Shown one piece after another: positions 20,386-30,185 of a stretch of 64,000 bases of DNA. The DNA is from JALOLG01 sp963722415. Its GTDB lineage: Bacteria; Actinomycetota; Acidimicrobiia; Acidimicrobiales; Ilumatobacteraceae. Under the pieces are notes generated by a model that was not told the origin of the DNA, ran no database searches, and saw only the letters and a program-made list of their open reading frames with translations. Position numbers and translations under genes: made by a program. The number at the start of each line of letters is the position of its first letter. The first letter of the stretch is position 1. The DNA is taken from positions 310,001-374,000 of the forward strand of contig CAVRNI010000057.1 of NCBI GenBank assembly GCA_963722415.1, given 5' to 3'.

Positions 20386-21186
20386 TCAGCGGGCTGTCCA
20401 GCCGCCGTCGACGAGCAGGCTGTGGCCGGTGATGAACGAGCCGGCGGGGCTGGCGAGGAGCAGCAGGGCGCCGTCGAGCTCGTGCGGTTCGCCCATCCGC
20501 GGGATCGGCGAGTTGGCCTTGATGTAGGCCTGGCTGCCCGGATCGGACTCCATGCCGTCCGTCATCTCGGACGGAAACCACCCGGGGCAGAGGGCGTTGA
20601 CCCGGATGCCCTTGCGCGCCCACTGCAACGCCAGCTCGCGGGTGAGGTTCACGACGGCGCCCTTGCTGGCGGCGTAGTTCGCCTGCTTGACGGGCGTGGC
20701 ACCGACGTGGCCGAGCATCGAGGCGATGTTGACGATCGAGCCGCCACCCGACGCGATCATCGACGGGGCGCACAGCTTGGCGAGGTGCCACACCGCGGTC
20801 ACGTTGATCTCCATCGAGCGACGGAACGTCTCGAGCGACTCATCCTCGACTCCGACCACCTCGGTGACGCCGGCGTTGTTGACGAGGATCCCGACACCGC
20901 CGAAGTGGTCGACGGTCGTGGCGACGATCCGCTCGCGGTCGTCGGGATCGGAGACGTCGGCGGTCACCGCGAGGCTGCCGGGCAACACCGCCGCGAGTTG
21001 TTCGAGACGGTCGCCGCGGCGCGCCGTCAGCACCACTGAGGCGCCCGTCGCGTGCAGCACGCGGGCGAACCGCTCGCCGAGCCCCGACGATGCGCCGGTC
21101 ACGATGGCGACCTGTCCGTCGAGGCGGAAGCGCGACAGCGGGTCGCCTTCCGGACCACCTTCGATCCGCCCGGGCGTCGCCGACAT
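20386..21186 (-). CDS. Short-chain dehydrogenase/reductase (SDR)
   Basis: NAD(P)-dependent oxidoreductase of 267 residues. The Rossmann motif is AIVTGASSGLGERFARVL (TGxxxGxG), with the NAG motif ILVNNAGVTEVVG, the catalytic Ser near GGGSIVNIASMLGHVG and Tyr-Lys in QANYAASKGAVVNLTREL. The C-terminus LLVDGGWTAR is typical of classical SDRs. NADP preference is suggested by LTARRGDRLEQL. ATG 21186 gives the expected length; longer open frame upstream has no family sequence. The gene is convergent with the amidase, 26 bases apart. The substrate is unknown. Confidence 0.9.
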   Translation of the reverse strand: MSATPGRIEGGPEGDPLSRFRLDGQVAIVTGASSGLGERFARVLHATGASVVLTARRGDRLEQLAAVLPGSLAVTADVSDPDDRERIVATTVDHFGGVGILVNNAGVTEVVGVEDESLETFRRSMEINVTAVWHLAKLCAPSMIASGGGSIVNIASMLGHVGATPVKQANYAASKGAVVNLTRELALQWARKGIRVNALCPGWFPSEMTDGMESDPGSQAYIKANSPIPRMGEPHELDGALLLLASPAGSFITGHSLLVDGGWTAR

Positions 21187-21282
21187 TTCAGCAGCATGAC
21201 GGAGCTGTCGAACAGATGAAGAATCGCGCGAGATCTGTCGAAGAAGCGTCAGCCGATGCGAACTGGGAGCTCTAGGACAGAT

Positions 21283-21525
21283 ATGAAGCACGACATGGAA
21301 CTTCGGAAGGCCACGTGGAGCGCTGCCTTGCGGCTGGCGTTCTTCGTCAGCGGTCTCGCGGCGATCGTGGCAGTGACGCTGAGCGCAGCCGGTGACGTGT
21401 CGCCGGCGGTGCTGGTGAGCGCGGTGATGGTGATCGGGTTCGTCGCCAGCTGGGTGCAGACCGGCCGCGTCGCCCGCGTCCACCACGAGCACCAGGTGGT
21501 CGTGGTTCCGGTGCGCCGAACCTGA
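21283..21525 (+). CDS. Small two-TM membrane protein
   Basis: Protein of 80 residues starting MKHDMELRKATW at ATG 21283, with AGGA seven bases upstream. Two hydrophobic segments follow: AALRLAFFVSGLAAIVAVTL and AVLVSAVMVIGFVASWV. A basic, His-rich tail (ARVHHEHQVVVVPVRR) is probably cytoplasmic. No family is recognised. It is divergent from the SDR gene, with about 96 bases between starts. Confidence 0.6.
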   Translation: MKHDMELRKATWSAALRLAFFVSGLAAIVAVTLSAAGDVSPAVLVSAVMVIGFVASWVQTGRVARVHHEHQVVVVPVRRT

Positions 21526-21604
21526 TTCAGTCGGCTCACCCCACGTCTGGTCGCTGATCGTCTGGTCGCCGACTCGGACCGGGTCGTGTGACACCATCGG
21601 GGCG

Positions 21605-22330
21605 ATGGCGCGCGTGCGACCGATCCTGCTCGTCCACGGCGCCTGGCACGGCGCGTGGTGCTGGGCGACGCTGCAGGCCGAGCTCGACCGACGTGGGCTG
21701 CCCTCGTACGCGGTCGATCTCCCCGGTCACGGGCTGTCGACGCTCCCGCTCGGTGATCTGCACGGCGACGCCGCCCACGTCGCCACGGTGCTCTCCGGGT
21801 TCGAGGACGAGGTCGTCCTCGTCGGTCACAGCTACGGAGGCGCGGTCGTCACCCATGCGACAGGCTCGGACCATGCGGTTGCCGATCGCGTCGCCCACCT
21901 CGTCTACCTGACTGCCTTCGCGCTCGACGACGGCGAGAGCGTCTGGGGGTTCACACGGTCACGGCCGCGCCTCCCCGTCGCCCTCGACGCGGCGGTGATG
22001 GGCGGCGACGACGGCATCACCCGGATCGATCCCGACAAGGCGCAGGCGGCGCTGTACGCGATGTGCCCGCCGGCTGAGGTCGGCGCCGCCGTCGCCCGGC
22101 TCGATGCGCAGCCGATCGCGTCGTTCCAGCAGCCGGTCGTCGGCGCACCGCGGGCGACGATCGCCTCGACGTACGTGAAGTGCACGGCCGACCAGGCGAT
22201 CCACATCGACCTGCAGGACGAGCTCGCCGGCCGCTGCGATCACATCGTCACGTTCGAGTGCGACCACTCCCCGTTCCTGGCGATGCCCGGGGCGGTCGCC
22301 GACGTCCTCGAGCCGCTGACGAGACGGTGA
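21605..22330 (+). CDS. Alpha/beta-hydrolase (esterase, MES/HNL-like)
   Basis: Hydrolase of 241 residues. ILLVHGAWHGAWCWATLQ carries the oxyanion-hole HGxxHGxW pattern of the plant methyl-esterase/hydroxynitrile-lyase-like subgroup. The nucleophile elbow is VVLVGHSYGGAVVTHA. The catalytic His is probably in FECDHSPFLAMPGAVAD near the C-terminus, a family-typical position. Asp is likely in the region after YVKCTADQAI. The frame is intact. The 3' end is seven bases before the LLM oxidoreductase start, so the two are probably cotranscribed. Confidence 0.87.
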   Translation: MARVRPILLVHGAWHGAWCWATLQAELDRRGLPSYAVDLPGHGLSTLPLGDLHGDAAHVATVLSGFEDEVVLVGHSYGGAVVTHATGSDHAVADRVAHLVYLTAFALDDGESVWGFTRSRPRLPVALDAAVMGGDDGITRIDPDKAQAALYAMCPPAEVGAAVARLDAQPIASFQQPVVGAPRATIASTYVKCTADQAIHIDLQDELAGRCDHIVTFECDHSPFLAMPGAVADVLEPLTRR

Positions 22331-22337
22331 GCAGCCG

Positions 22338-23240
22338 GTGATGAAGGTCCGCATCGGCTACGGCCTCGGCGTGCGAACGAAGCTGCACGACGCCACGTTC
22401 GGTCTCGTCGTCGACGAGCTCGAGCGACTCCGGTTCGACAGCCTGTGGCTCTCCGAGCGCATCGGCGGCGAGGCGCCCGACCCGCTCGTCGCGATGTCGT
22501 TCGCGGCGGGACGGACCGAGACGTTGAAGTTCGGGATGAGCGTGATGGTGCTGCCGGGCCGCAACCCGATCGTGCTCGCCAAGGAGCTGGCGACGTTGGC
22601 GGTGATGTCGGGCGGTCGGTTGCTGCCCGCGTTCGGGTTGGGTGTGGCCGATCCGCACGAGCAGCAGGCGTTCGGCGTCGAGCGGGGCGAGCGGGCGAAG
22701 CTGTTCGACGAGTCGCTCGCCGTGATGCGGGCGTGCTGGACCGGCGAACCGGTCGTGCACCACGGTGATCGTTTCCACTACGAGGGCGTGCGCGTCCTGC
22801 CGGCGCCGGGCCGCCTCGACGTCTGGCTCGGGGGCTACGCGCCGTCGGAGCTGCGACGCGTCGGGCGCCTCGCCGACGGCTGGTTGCCGTCGTTCATCAC
22901 CCCGGCCGACGCCGCGGCGGGACGGACCACGATCGAGCAGGTCTGCGCCGAGCACGACCGTTCGATCGACGACGACCACTACGGCGTGCTCATCCCGTAC
23001 TCGTTCGAGCCGATCCCCGACCAGGTGCTCGCCCGCTTCCGAGATCGCCGTCCCGATCTCGAGGACCCGTCGGTGCTCGTGCCGGGGTCGTGGGAGCGGT
23101 TGGAGTCGCTGATCCGCGAGTTCATCGACGTCGGCTGCACCAAGTTCGTCGTGATCCCGCTCGCCGAGCCGGCGGACGCCGACGCGTGGGCCGCGCACCT
23201 CGTCGAGGCCGCCGAGGTGCTGCTCCCGCTCGAGTCCTAG
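22338..23240 (+). CDS. LLM-class F420-dependent oxidoreductase
   Basis: Luciferase-like TIM-barrel protein of 300 residues. Typical segments are VDELERLRFDSLWLSERIGG, TLKFGMSVMVLPGRNPIVLA with ELATLAVMSGGRLLPAFGLG after it, and GERAKLFDESLAVMRACWTG. These match actinobacterial F420-dependent LLM proteins. GTG 22338 is directly followed by ATG 22341, so either may be used. The substrate is unknown. A family 2 hairpin lies 18 bases after the stop and likely ends the transcript with the upstream hydrolase. Confidence 0.87.
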   Translation: MMKVRIGYGLGVRTKLHDATFGLVVDELERLRFDSLWLSERIGGEAPDPLVAMSFAAGRTETLKFGMSVMVLPGRNPIVLAKELATLAVMSGGRLLPAFGLGVADPHEQQAFGVERGERAKLFDESLAVMRACWTGEPVVHHGDRFHYEGVRVLPAPGRLDVWLGGYAPSELRRVGRLADGWLPSFITPADAAAGRTTIEQVCAEHDRSIDDDHYGVLIPYSFEPIPDQVLARFRDRRPDLEDPSVLVPGSWERLESLIREFIDVGCTKFVVIPLAEPADADAWAAHLVEAAEVLLPLES

Positions 23241-23257
23241 CGATCCGGACTGTCGTT

Positions 23258-23302
23258 CTGGGCTGCTGCTCTTGGCGGATGCCGAAAACAACCGCAGCCC
23301 AG
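23258..23302 (+). repeat. Hairpin element, family 2, copy a
   Basis: CTGGGCTGC (23258-23266) pairs with GCAGCCCAG (23294-23302); the interior holds TTGGCGGATGCCGAAAA. It begins 18 bases after the LLM oxidoreductase stop and precedes the beta-propeller lipoprotein. Related copies are at 26487 and 44467. It is likely a terminator. Confidence 0.75.
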
Positions 23303-23366
23303 TTACGTTGGAGACACGAAAGCTCCATCGCGGGAACCGCGAGGCGGCGGCCGGCGTCGAACAGCC

Positions 23367-25478
23367 ATGAAACGAGCGCTGATCGTGTCCACCGCCCTCG
23401 CCGTGCTGGCCGCGGCCGGCTGCAGCTCCGATGATCCGGACCAGACGACCCGGTCCACCGACTCGCGACCGACACCGTCGACGCTCGCGACCGCGACCGA
23501 TACGACTGATCCCCCGGATCCCACCGACCCGGCGGACCCAACTGATCCGACCGACCCCACCGATCCGGTCGTGACGACGCCTGGAGGGGATGGTCGATTC
23601 GGATTCGCCCGGCTGTCGTTCTTCGGTGACTGCGCCGCGTTGCTCACGTACATGCAGACCGAAGCCCGCGAGCGGGTCACCGCGTGGGGTCTCGACGGCG
23701 GGTACTACTACGGCCCTGCGACGCCCGACATGCTCGCCGCCGAGGACTCCGCCGGCGGCGACGCATCACGTGCCGCGGCGCCAGCGGCGACGACTCCCGC
23801 CGCCCAGGACGTCGCGTACTCCGGGACGAACACCCAGGAGGTCGGCGTCGACGAGGGCGACATCGTCGAGACGGATGGCAGCTACGTGTACGTGGCCGGT
23901 CCGGACGGCCTGCGCATCGTGTCCGTCGCCGACGTCGAGGTCGTCGCGTCGCTCGAGATCCCCGGCGGCTCGCACCAGATGATCCTCGACGGCAACCGCC
24001 TGCTCGTCGCCACTCAGGGATTCACCACCGCCGAGGACACCGTCGTGTCGGTGTTCGATGTCAGCGACCCGACGAACCCGGCGCTGCTGCGCCGCTCCCA
24101 TCTCGAAGGACGACTCGTGGCCTCGCGTGCAGCCGACGGCACGGTGCGTCTGGTGTTGTCGTCCTCGCTCGCCGCCCGCTTGCCGTTCGTCCACCCCGAC
24201 CAGTTCGGGCTCGACGAGGATCGCTCGCTGCAGCGCAACCAGCAGATCATCGACGAGTCGTCGGTGCAGGACTGGTTGCCGCGCTGGTTCGACGAGGCCG
24301 GTGACGGGACGTTCGGCCAGATGGAGGAGTCACTCGACTGCGCCAACGTCGCCGCCCCACGCGACTTCTCGGGACTCGGCATCACGTGGATCGCCTCGAT
24401 CGACCTCGACGGCGAGGCCACCCCGCAGGGCTCGGCCGGCATCGTGTCGACCGGTGAGACGGTGTACGCGTCGACGACCAGCCTCTACGTCGCCACCCAG
24501 TCGTGGGACTGGAACTGGGCGGTCCAGCAGGGCAGCCAGACCGACGACCCGAACGAGGCGCCACCCACCCTGATCCACGCCTTCACGCTCGGCGAGGGTG
24601 CTTCCGCCACGTACCAGGCCTCCGGCGAGGTGCCCGGCCGGCTGCTCAACCAGTTCGCGATGAGCGAGCACGAGGGCGTCCTCCGGGTCGCCACGACGAT
24701 CGACGACTGGAACACCGGCGAGAGCGAATCGGCCGTGTACGCCCTGCGGGCCAACGGCGAAGACCTCGAACAGCTCTCGGTGGTCGGGGGGCTCGGCGCC
24801 GGCGAGCAGATCTACGCCGTGCGCTTCCTGGGCCCGACGGCCTACGTCGTGACGTTCCGTCAGACCGATCCGCTGTACGTGATCGACATGACCGATCCGG
24901 CGAGTCCCGCCCTGACGGGTGAGCTGAAGATCCCCGGCTACTCGGCCTACCTGCATCCGGTCGGCGACGGGCTGCTGCTCGGCGTCGGCCAGGACGCCAC
25001 CGACACCGGCCAGACGCTCGGCACCCAGCTGTCACTGTTCGACGTCAGCGATCCGGCGAACCCGCAGCGCATCTCGACGCTGGCGATCGGCGGATGGAGC
25101 GACGTCGAGTGGGACCACAAGGCGTTCCTCTTCTGGCCCGAAGACGGCACGATCGTGCTGCCGGTGTCCCCCGGCTGGGGCGACTGCGGTCCGCAGGTCG
25201 ACTGCCTGGCGTCGGAGATCACCGGATCCGGTGGCGGAGCAGTCGTCGCCCGGCTCGACGGGCGCTCGCTCGTCGGGGTCGGCACGATCAACCACGAGTC
25301 CCGCAACCAGAGCGGCTGTTGGAACCCGCTCCAGCGTTCGATCGCCATCGGCGACGAGCTCGCCACGATCGGCCTCGACCAGATCAAGTTCTCCAACCGC
25401 ACCGACCTCGCCGAGCGCGACAGCGTCACCTGGGGCGACCCCGACCAGTACGGCTGCTACTGGTACATGGAGGGCTGA
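23367..25478 (+). CDS. Secreted beta-propeller lipoprotein (Beta_propel, PF09826-like)
   Basis: Protein of 703 residues. The lipoprotein signal ALIVSTALAVLAAAGCSSDD has a lipobox ending in Cys at about 19. A low-complexity linker rich in DPT/DPTDP repeats (about residues 48-70) is followed by a Thr/Ala segment, then a propeller domain from SGTNTQEVGVDEGDIVETDG, the characteristic opening of this family. Blade-like repeats include VVSVFDVSDPTNPALL, PLYVIDMTDPASPALTG and LSLFDVSDPANPQRIS. It ends QYGCYWYMEG. It is anchored outside the membrane; the family function is unknown. The 3' end overlaps the convergent hydroxylase gene by 22 bases. Confidence 0.88.
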   Translation: MKRALIVSTALAVLAAAGCSSDDPDQTTRSTDSRPTPSTLATATDTTDPPDPTDPADPTDPTDPTDPVVTTPGGDGRFGFARLSFFGDCAALLTYMQTEARERVTAWGLDGGYYYGPATPDMLAAEDSAGGDASRAAAPAATTPAAQDVAYSGTNTQEVGVDEGDIVETDGSYVYVAGPDGLRIVSVADVEVVASLEIPGGSHQMILDGNRLLVATQGFTTAEDTVVSVFDVSDPTNPALLRRSHLEGRLVASRAADGTVRLVLSSSLAARLPFVHPDQFGLDEDRSLQRNQQIIDESSVQDWLPRWFDEAGDGTFGQMEESLDCANVAAPRDFSGLGITWIASIDLDGEATPQGSAGIVSTGETVYASTTSLYVATQSWDWNWAVQQGSQTDDPNEAPPTLIHAFTLGEGASATYQASGEVPGRLLNQFAMSEHEGVLRVATTIDDWNTGESESAVYALRANGEDLEQLSVVGGLGAGEQIYAVRFLGPTAYVVTFRQTDPLYVIDMTDPASPALTGELKIPGYSAYLHPVGDGLLLGVGQDATDTGQTLGTQLSLFDVSDPANPQRISTLAIGGWSDVEWDHKAFLFWPEDGTIVLPVSPGWGDCGPQVDCLASEITGSGGGAVVARLDGRSLVGVGTINHESRNQSGCWNPLQRSIAIGDELATIGLDQIKFSNRTDLAERDSVTWGDPDQYGCYWYMEG

Positions 25479-26416
25479 CGACGCTTCTGGGCGGCTGCGT
25501 TCGCTCCGTTCGGCCGCTCACTCCACGGTGAAATGACACGGTCGATGTAGCCGACTTCCGGGACGGACCCGTCGCAGCCGTAGGTGGATGGCCAGCGGTC
25601 AGGCAAGTGGAGCGTCCCGAACAGCCAATCGACTGCGGGGATCGATCCGGCGTAATTGGTGTTCCATGTGCTCGGCTCGGCGCTGTGATGCCAGTGGTGG
25701 AAGAACGGAGTCGCCACTACACGCTCCAAGACTCTGAGGCGCACGTCGACGTTGGCGTGCACGAGAAGGCCCTGGATCCGCTTCAACGCAAACCATGTCG
25801 CCACCGTCGGGACCGCGAAGCCGAGCATGAGCACGGGCAGCGCTGTCGACGTGCGGGCAACGATGGCGTCGACAGGATGCCGCCGGCTCGGTGCCAACCA
25901 GTCGAGCTCTGTCGCAGAGTGGTGGACCCGGTGGAAGCGCCACAGGACCGGGATCTCGTGGCTGAACCGATGGCCCCAGTAGCCGCACACCTCCGAGATG
26001 ACGAACGCTTCGAGCCAACGGCTCCACTCCGGCTGGGCCTCGAGCGTCCGGGTGAGCGCATCGGGCACGGCGAAGCGGCCGACTGGCACGCCAACCAGCA
26101 GCACGGCGGCTAGGCCGATCCCAGCTAGCACTTCGTTGACGACGAAGCTCGCGGCATCCGTCGCCGCACCGGTGCGGCGGAACGCGGGACGCTGGCGGCG
26201 GAGCGGGCGAAAGCGCTCCAGCAAGGTGAACGGCAGTCCGAGGATCAGCAGCGCGAAGGCAATGTCCAGCCGCTGCCACACGGAGCACACGACGAGCGCT
26301 GCCCCCACCACGGTTGCCCAGCGAAGCGGCCGTCCACCGGCGACAGGTCCACACCTCGGCTGCAGGCGAACGCACAGCATCGAGGCCACACTGCGACGAT
26401 GCACGTCCCGACACAA
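25457..26416 (-). CDS. Sterol desaturase/fatty-acid hydroxylase family protein
   Basis: Integral membrane di-iron enzyme of up to 319 residues. The histidine boxes are visible: GHRFSHE (HX3H), WRFHRVHHSATELDW (HX2HH), and near the C-terminus FFHHWHHSAEPSTWNTNYAG. TM segments lie around VVGAALVVCSVWQRLDIAFA and GIGLAAVLLVGVPVG. The family hydroxylates or desaturates lipids; the substrate is unknown. The start is uncertain, with in-frame options at 26416 and MLCVRLQP 12 codons later. The coding stretch looks visibly less GC-biased than its neighbours. Its last codons overlap the convergent lipoprotein gene. Confidence 0.85.
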   Translation of the reverse strand: MCRDVHRRSVASMLCVRLQPRCGPVAGGRPLRWATVVGAALVVCSVWQRLDIAFALLILGLPFTLLERFRPLRRQRPAFRRTGAATDAASFVVNEVLAGIGLAAVLLVGVPVGRFAVPDALTRTLEAQPEWSRWLEAFVISEVCGYWGHRFSHEIPVLWRFHRVHHSATELDWLAPSRRHPVDAIVARTSTALPVLMLGFAVPTVATWFALKRIQGLLVHANVDVRLRVLERVVATPFFHHWHHSAEPSTWNTNYAGSIPAVDWLFGTLHLPDRWPSTYGCDGSVPEVGYIDRVISPWSERPNGANAAAQKRRQPSMYQ

Positions 26417-26486
26417 GTGGCCAGTGTCCTGTATCGCACTTGGGACGCACGGTCAGCTCAGCCAGGCACCTTCGAGCGCCTGAATC

Positions 26487-26537
26487 CTTCTGGGCTGCTG
26501 ATCCTTGCGGCAGTCGAAAGGGATAGCAGCCCAGAAG
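26487..26537 (+). repeat. Hairpin element, family 2, copy b
   Basis: CTTCTGGGCTGCTGATCC (26487-26504) pairs with GGATAGCAGCCCAGAAG (ending 26537) around TTGCGGCAGTCGAAA. The arm and loop sequences match copy c at 44467, and the flank after the right arm (GTACGGGCGGGG) is also similar. It lies between the minus-strand hydroxylase start and the MetE-like stop. Confidence 0.75.
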
Positions 26538-26659
26538 TACGGGCGGGGCGACGTCCCGTCGAACTCGGAGGCGAGGCGTCTCGGGTTCCGAGACGACGTC
26601 GCCGCCGAGAATCTACGACGGGGCGGATCGAGGGCGGGGCGAACGACGAGCGGTGAGGG

Positions 26660-27766
26660 TCAGCTCCAGATGCGGGCGGCGGTGTCGACGACGTCGGTGA
26701 GCTTGGCCCACTGCTGGTCCTCGGTGAGGGCGTTGCCCTCGACCGTGCTGGCGAATCCGCATTGCGGGCTGAGGCAGAGCTGGTCGAGCGGCGTGTACTT
26801 GCTGGCTTCCTCGATGCGTGCCGCCAGCTCCTCGTACGACTCGAGCTCGGGGCGCTTGCTGGTGACGAGCCCGAGCACGACGGTCTTGTCGGCCGGGACG
26901 TGGCGGAGCGGGGCGAAGTCGCCCGAGCGCTCGTCGTCGTACTCGAGGAAGTAGGCGTCGACGTCGAGCTCGTTGAACAGCACCTCGGCGACCGGCTCGT
27001 ACCCGCCTTGCGCGAACCACGTGCTGCGGTAGTTGCCCCGGCAGAGGTGGATCGCGACCGTGAGGTCGTCGGGACGGCCGCCGACGGCGGCGTTGATGAG
27101 CTCGGCGTAGGCGTGTGGGAGCGCGTCGGGGTCGTCGCCGCGCTCGACGGCGCCGTCCCGCATCACCGGATCGCACAGGTAGGCGAGGTTCGTGTCGTCG
27201 AGCTGGATGTACCGGCAACCAGCGGCGTACAGGGCGTCGATCTCCGCCCGATACACCGCCGCCAGATCGGCGAAGAACACCTCGAGGTCGGGATACGCGT
27301 CGATGTCGATCCCCGCCCGACCGCCACGGAAGTGCACCATCGTCGGCGAGGGGATGGCGACCTTCGGCGTCTGGGTGGCCACCGATGCGAGGTACTCGTA
27401 GTCGGCGACCTGGATGTCGTGCGTGCGCCGCAGCGGGCCGACCACCGTCAGCTTCGGCGGTGTCAGGTGGACGGTCGTCGCGGCGTCGGAGCTGGCGGCG
27501 ATGTTGCCCGTCACCGCAACCCCCTCGAGCTGTTCGAGGAAGTCGAGATGGAACCACGTCCGGCGGAACTCGCCGTCGGTCACGGATCGCATGCCGATCG
27601 ATTCGAGCTTGGCGACCGCGTCGGCGATCGCGACATCCTCGGCCTTGCGGAGCTCGGCGGCGGTGATCGTGCCGTCGGCACATTGCTGGCGGGCGGCCAA
27701 CAGGGTTGGTGGACGCAACAGGCTGCCGACGTGGTCGGCGCGGAACGGCGGGTCGATCGTGCTCAT
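26660..27766 (-). CDS. MetE C-terminal-like methyltransferase (cobalamin-independent type)
   Basis: Single-domain relative of the MetE catalytic domain, 368 residues from ATG 27766 (MSTIDPPFRADHVGSLLRPP). Family segments are VTDGEFRRTWFHLDFLEQL, IPSPTMVHFRGG, CRYIQLDDTNLAYLCDP, VAIHLCRGNYRSTWFAQGGY (zinc-binding His/Cys) and LCLSPQCGFASTVEGNALT (last zinc Cys). The zinc ligands His, Cys and Cys are therefore present. Such short MetE-like enzymes (YxjG type) methylate homocysteine or related thiols from non-folate donors; the donor is unknown here. The frame is intact. No riboswitch was recognised upstream. Confidence 0.88.
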   Translation of the reverse strand: MSTIDPPFRADHVGSLLRPPTLLAARQQCADGTITAAELRKAEDVAIADAVAKLESIGMRSVTDGEFRRTWFHLDFLEQLEGVAVTGNIAASSDAATTVHLTPPKLTVVGPLRRTHDIQVADYEYLASVATQTPKVAIPSPTMVHFRGGRAGIDIDAYPDLEVFFADLAAVYRAEIDALYAAGCRYIQLDDTNLAYLCDPVMRDGAVERGDDPDALPHAYAELINAAVGGRPDDLTVAIHLCRGNYRSTWFAQGGYEPVAEVLFNELDVDAYFLEYDDERSGDFAPLRHVPADKTVVLGLVTSKRPELESYEELAARIEEASKYTPLDQLCLSPQCGFASTVEGNALTEDQQWAKLTDVVDTAARIWS

Positions 27767-27985
27767 GCACAGCATGATGACAGCCGCGCCGCCGCCGGGT
27801 CCGACCCTGGTCCGCACCTGGCGAACGCCCGACCGGATGTGATCAGGCTCGGGCGCGGGCGCTTACCTGGCACACATCGAGCGCTCGCCGGGCGCTGACG
27901 TCACGGATCGCACCATCGACGGGCGCGGGTCGGCACCCCGGCCCGCCCACGACGCCGAGATGAACCGACCCACCGAGGTGGATGC

Positions 27986-29174
27986 ATGCTCTCCCCACGC
28001 CGCCGCCCCGCGTGCCGTCTCTGTGCGGCGCTCGCGTTCGTCGCCTTGCTGGCGGCCGCGCCCAGCGGTCCGGCCGACGCCGACTCCGGACTGACGATCT
28101 CGACGCCATACCCCTCGATTGCCACGCAACCGGGATCGACCGTCAAGTTCGACGTCTCGGTGAGCGCCAGCGTCACCGAATCGGTTGACCTCGATGTGCC
28201 GTCGCTTCCCGACGGATGGACGGCGACGCTGCGGGGCGGCGGCTTCGTCATCCAATCCGTGACGGCCACGCCTGACCAGGCCGGTTCGGTGACGCTGGAG
28301 GTCGCTGTCCCGCCCGACGCCAACCGGCGGCGAGTACCCGATCGTGCTCGACCGGCTCCGACGGCGTCGACACACGGCGAGCTGGCGATGCGGCTCATGC
28401 GTGCAGGAGCAGGTCGACACCGGCATCCAGCTGACCGCCGACTTCCCGTCGTTGCAGCGGCGACCCGGAACGGCGACTTCACGCTACACGCTCACGATCA
28501 CCAACAACACGCCGGAGGGGCAGACGTTCACGTTCGCGCCCGACGGCGCCGCAGGGTTGGACGGTCGACGGCCTCGCCGACGGCCGAGGCGAAGGCCGCA
28601 GACGGTGACGATCGAGGCCGGAGCGACGAGCAACGTCAAGGTGACGGCGACGCCGCCCGACGACGGCGGCGGAGGGCGCGTACCCGATCGACGTGACGGT
28701 CGCCGCGGCCAACGGCGCGACCGGGCAAGATCGAGCTGACGGCCGAGGTCACCGGCACGCCCACGCTGGCGCTCGGCGACCGCCGACCAGCGCCTCGACG
28801 TGTCGGGCAGGGCCGACAACCGAGAAGCGGTTGCCGATGATGGTCGCCAACACCGGGACCGCCGCGCTCGAGGACGTCAAGCTGGCCGGCACGGCGCCGA
28901 CCGGGTGGGAGGTGTCGTTCGAGCCCGACGTCATCGCCGGCGTCAAGCCCAACGAGACGGCCCAGGTGACGGCCATCATCAAGCCGGCGAAGGACGCCGT
29001 CGCCGGCGACTACGCGCTCACCGTCCGGTCGAGCGCCGGCAGCCAGTCGTCGCAACGTCGACCTGCGCTTCGCCCTGCAAGGGCTCGCGCACGCTCGGCG
29101 TCGTCGCGATCGGCGTGATCGTCGCCGCGTTCGCCGCTGCTCGCCGGCGTGTTCATGCGGTTCGGGCGGCGGTG

Positions 29175-29175
<1 letters not shown>
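27986..29175 (+). CDS. Secreted NEW3-domain protein of an ABC-transporter operon (frame-disrupted)
   Basis: Exported protein of about 395 residues. A signal peptide (CAALAFVALLAAAPSGPADA) is followed by three Ig-like NEW3/COG1470-type repeats. Recognisable parts are IATQPGSTVKFDVSVSASV, TLTITNNTPEGQTFTFAP and MVANTGTAALEDVKLAGTAP, plus PTGWEVSFEPDVIAGVKPN. A C-terminal TM anchor (VVAIGVIVAAFAAL) ends FMRFGRR. At least eight single-base frame breaks between about 28325 and 29150 must be bridged. The stop TGA overlaps the ATG of the ATPase (TGATG, at 29175). ATG 27986 starts the signal peptide. The role is inferred from partners: an extracytoplasmic accessory of the exporter. Confidence 0.7.

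Positions 29176-30181
<1,006 letters not shown>

Positions 30182-30185
<4 letters not shown>

Noticed and set aside
27767..27985. Possible SAM or cobalamin riboswitch upstream of the MetE-like gene
   Set aside because: No conserved riboswitch core elements could be found in this 219-base stretch; it more likely holds two divergent promoters.
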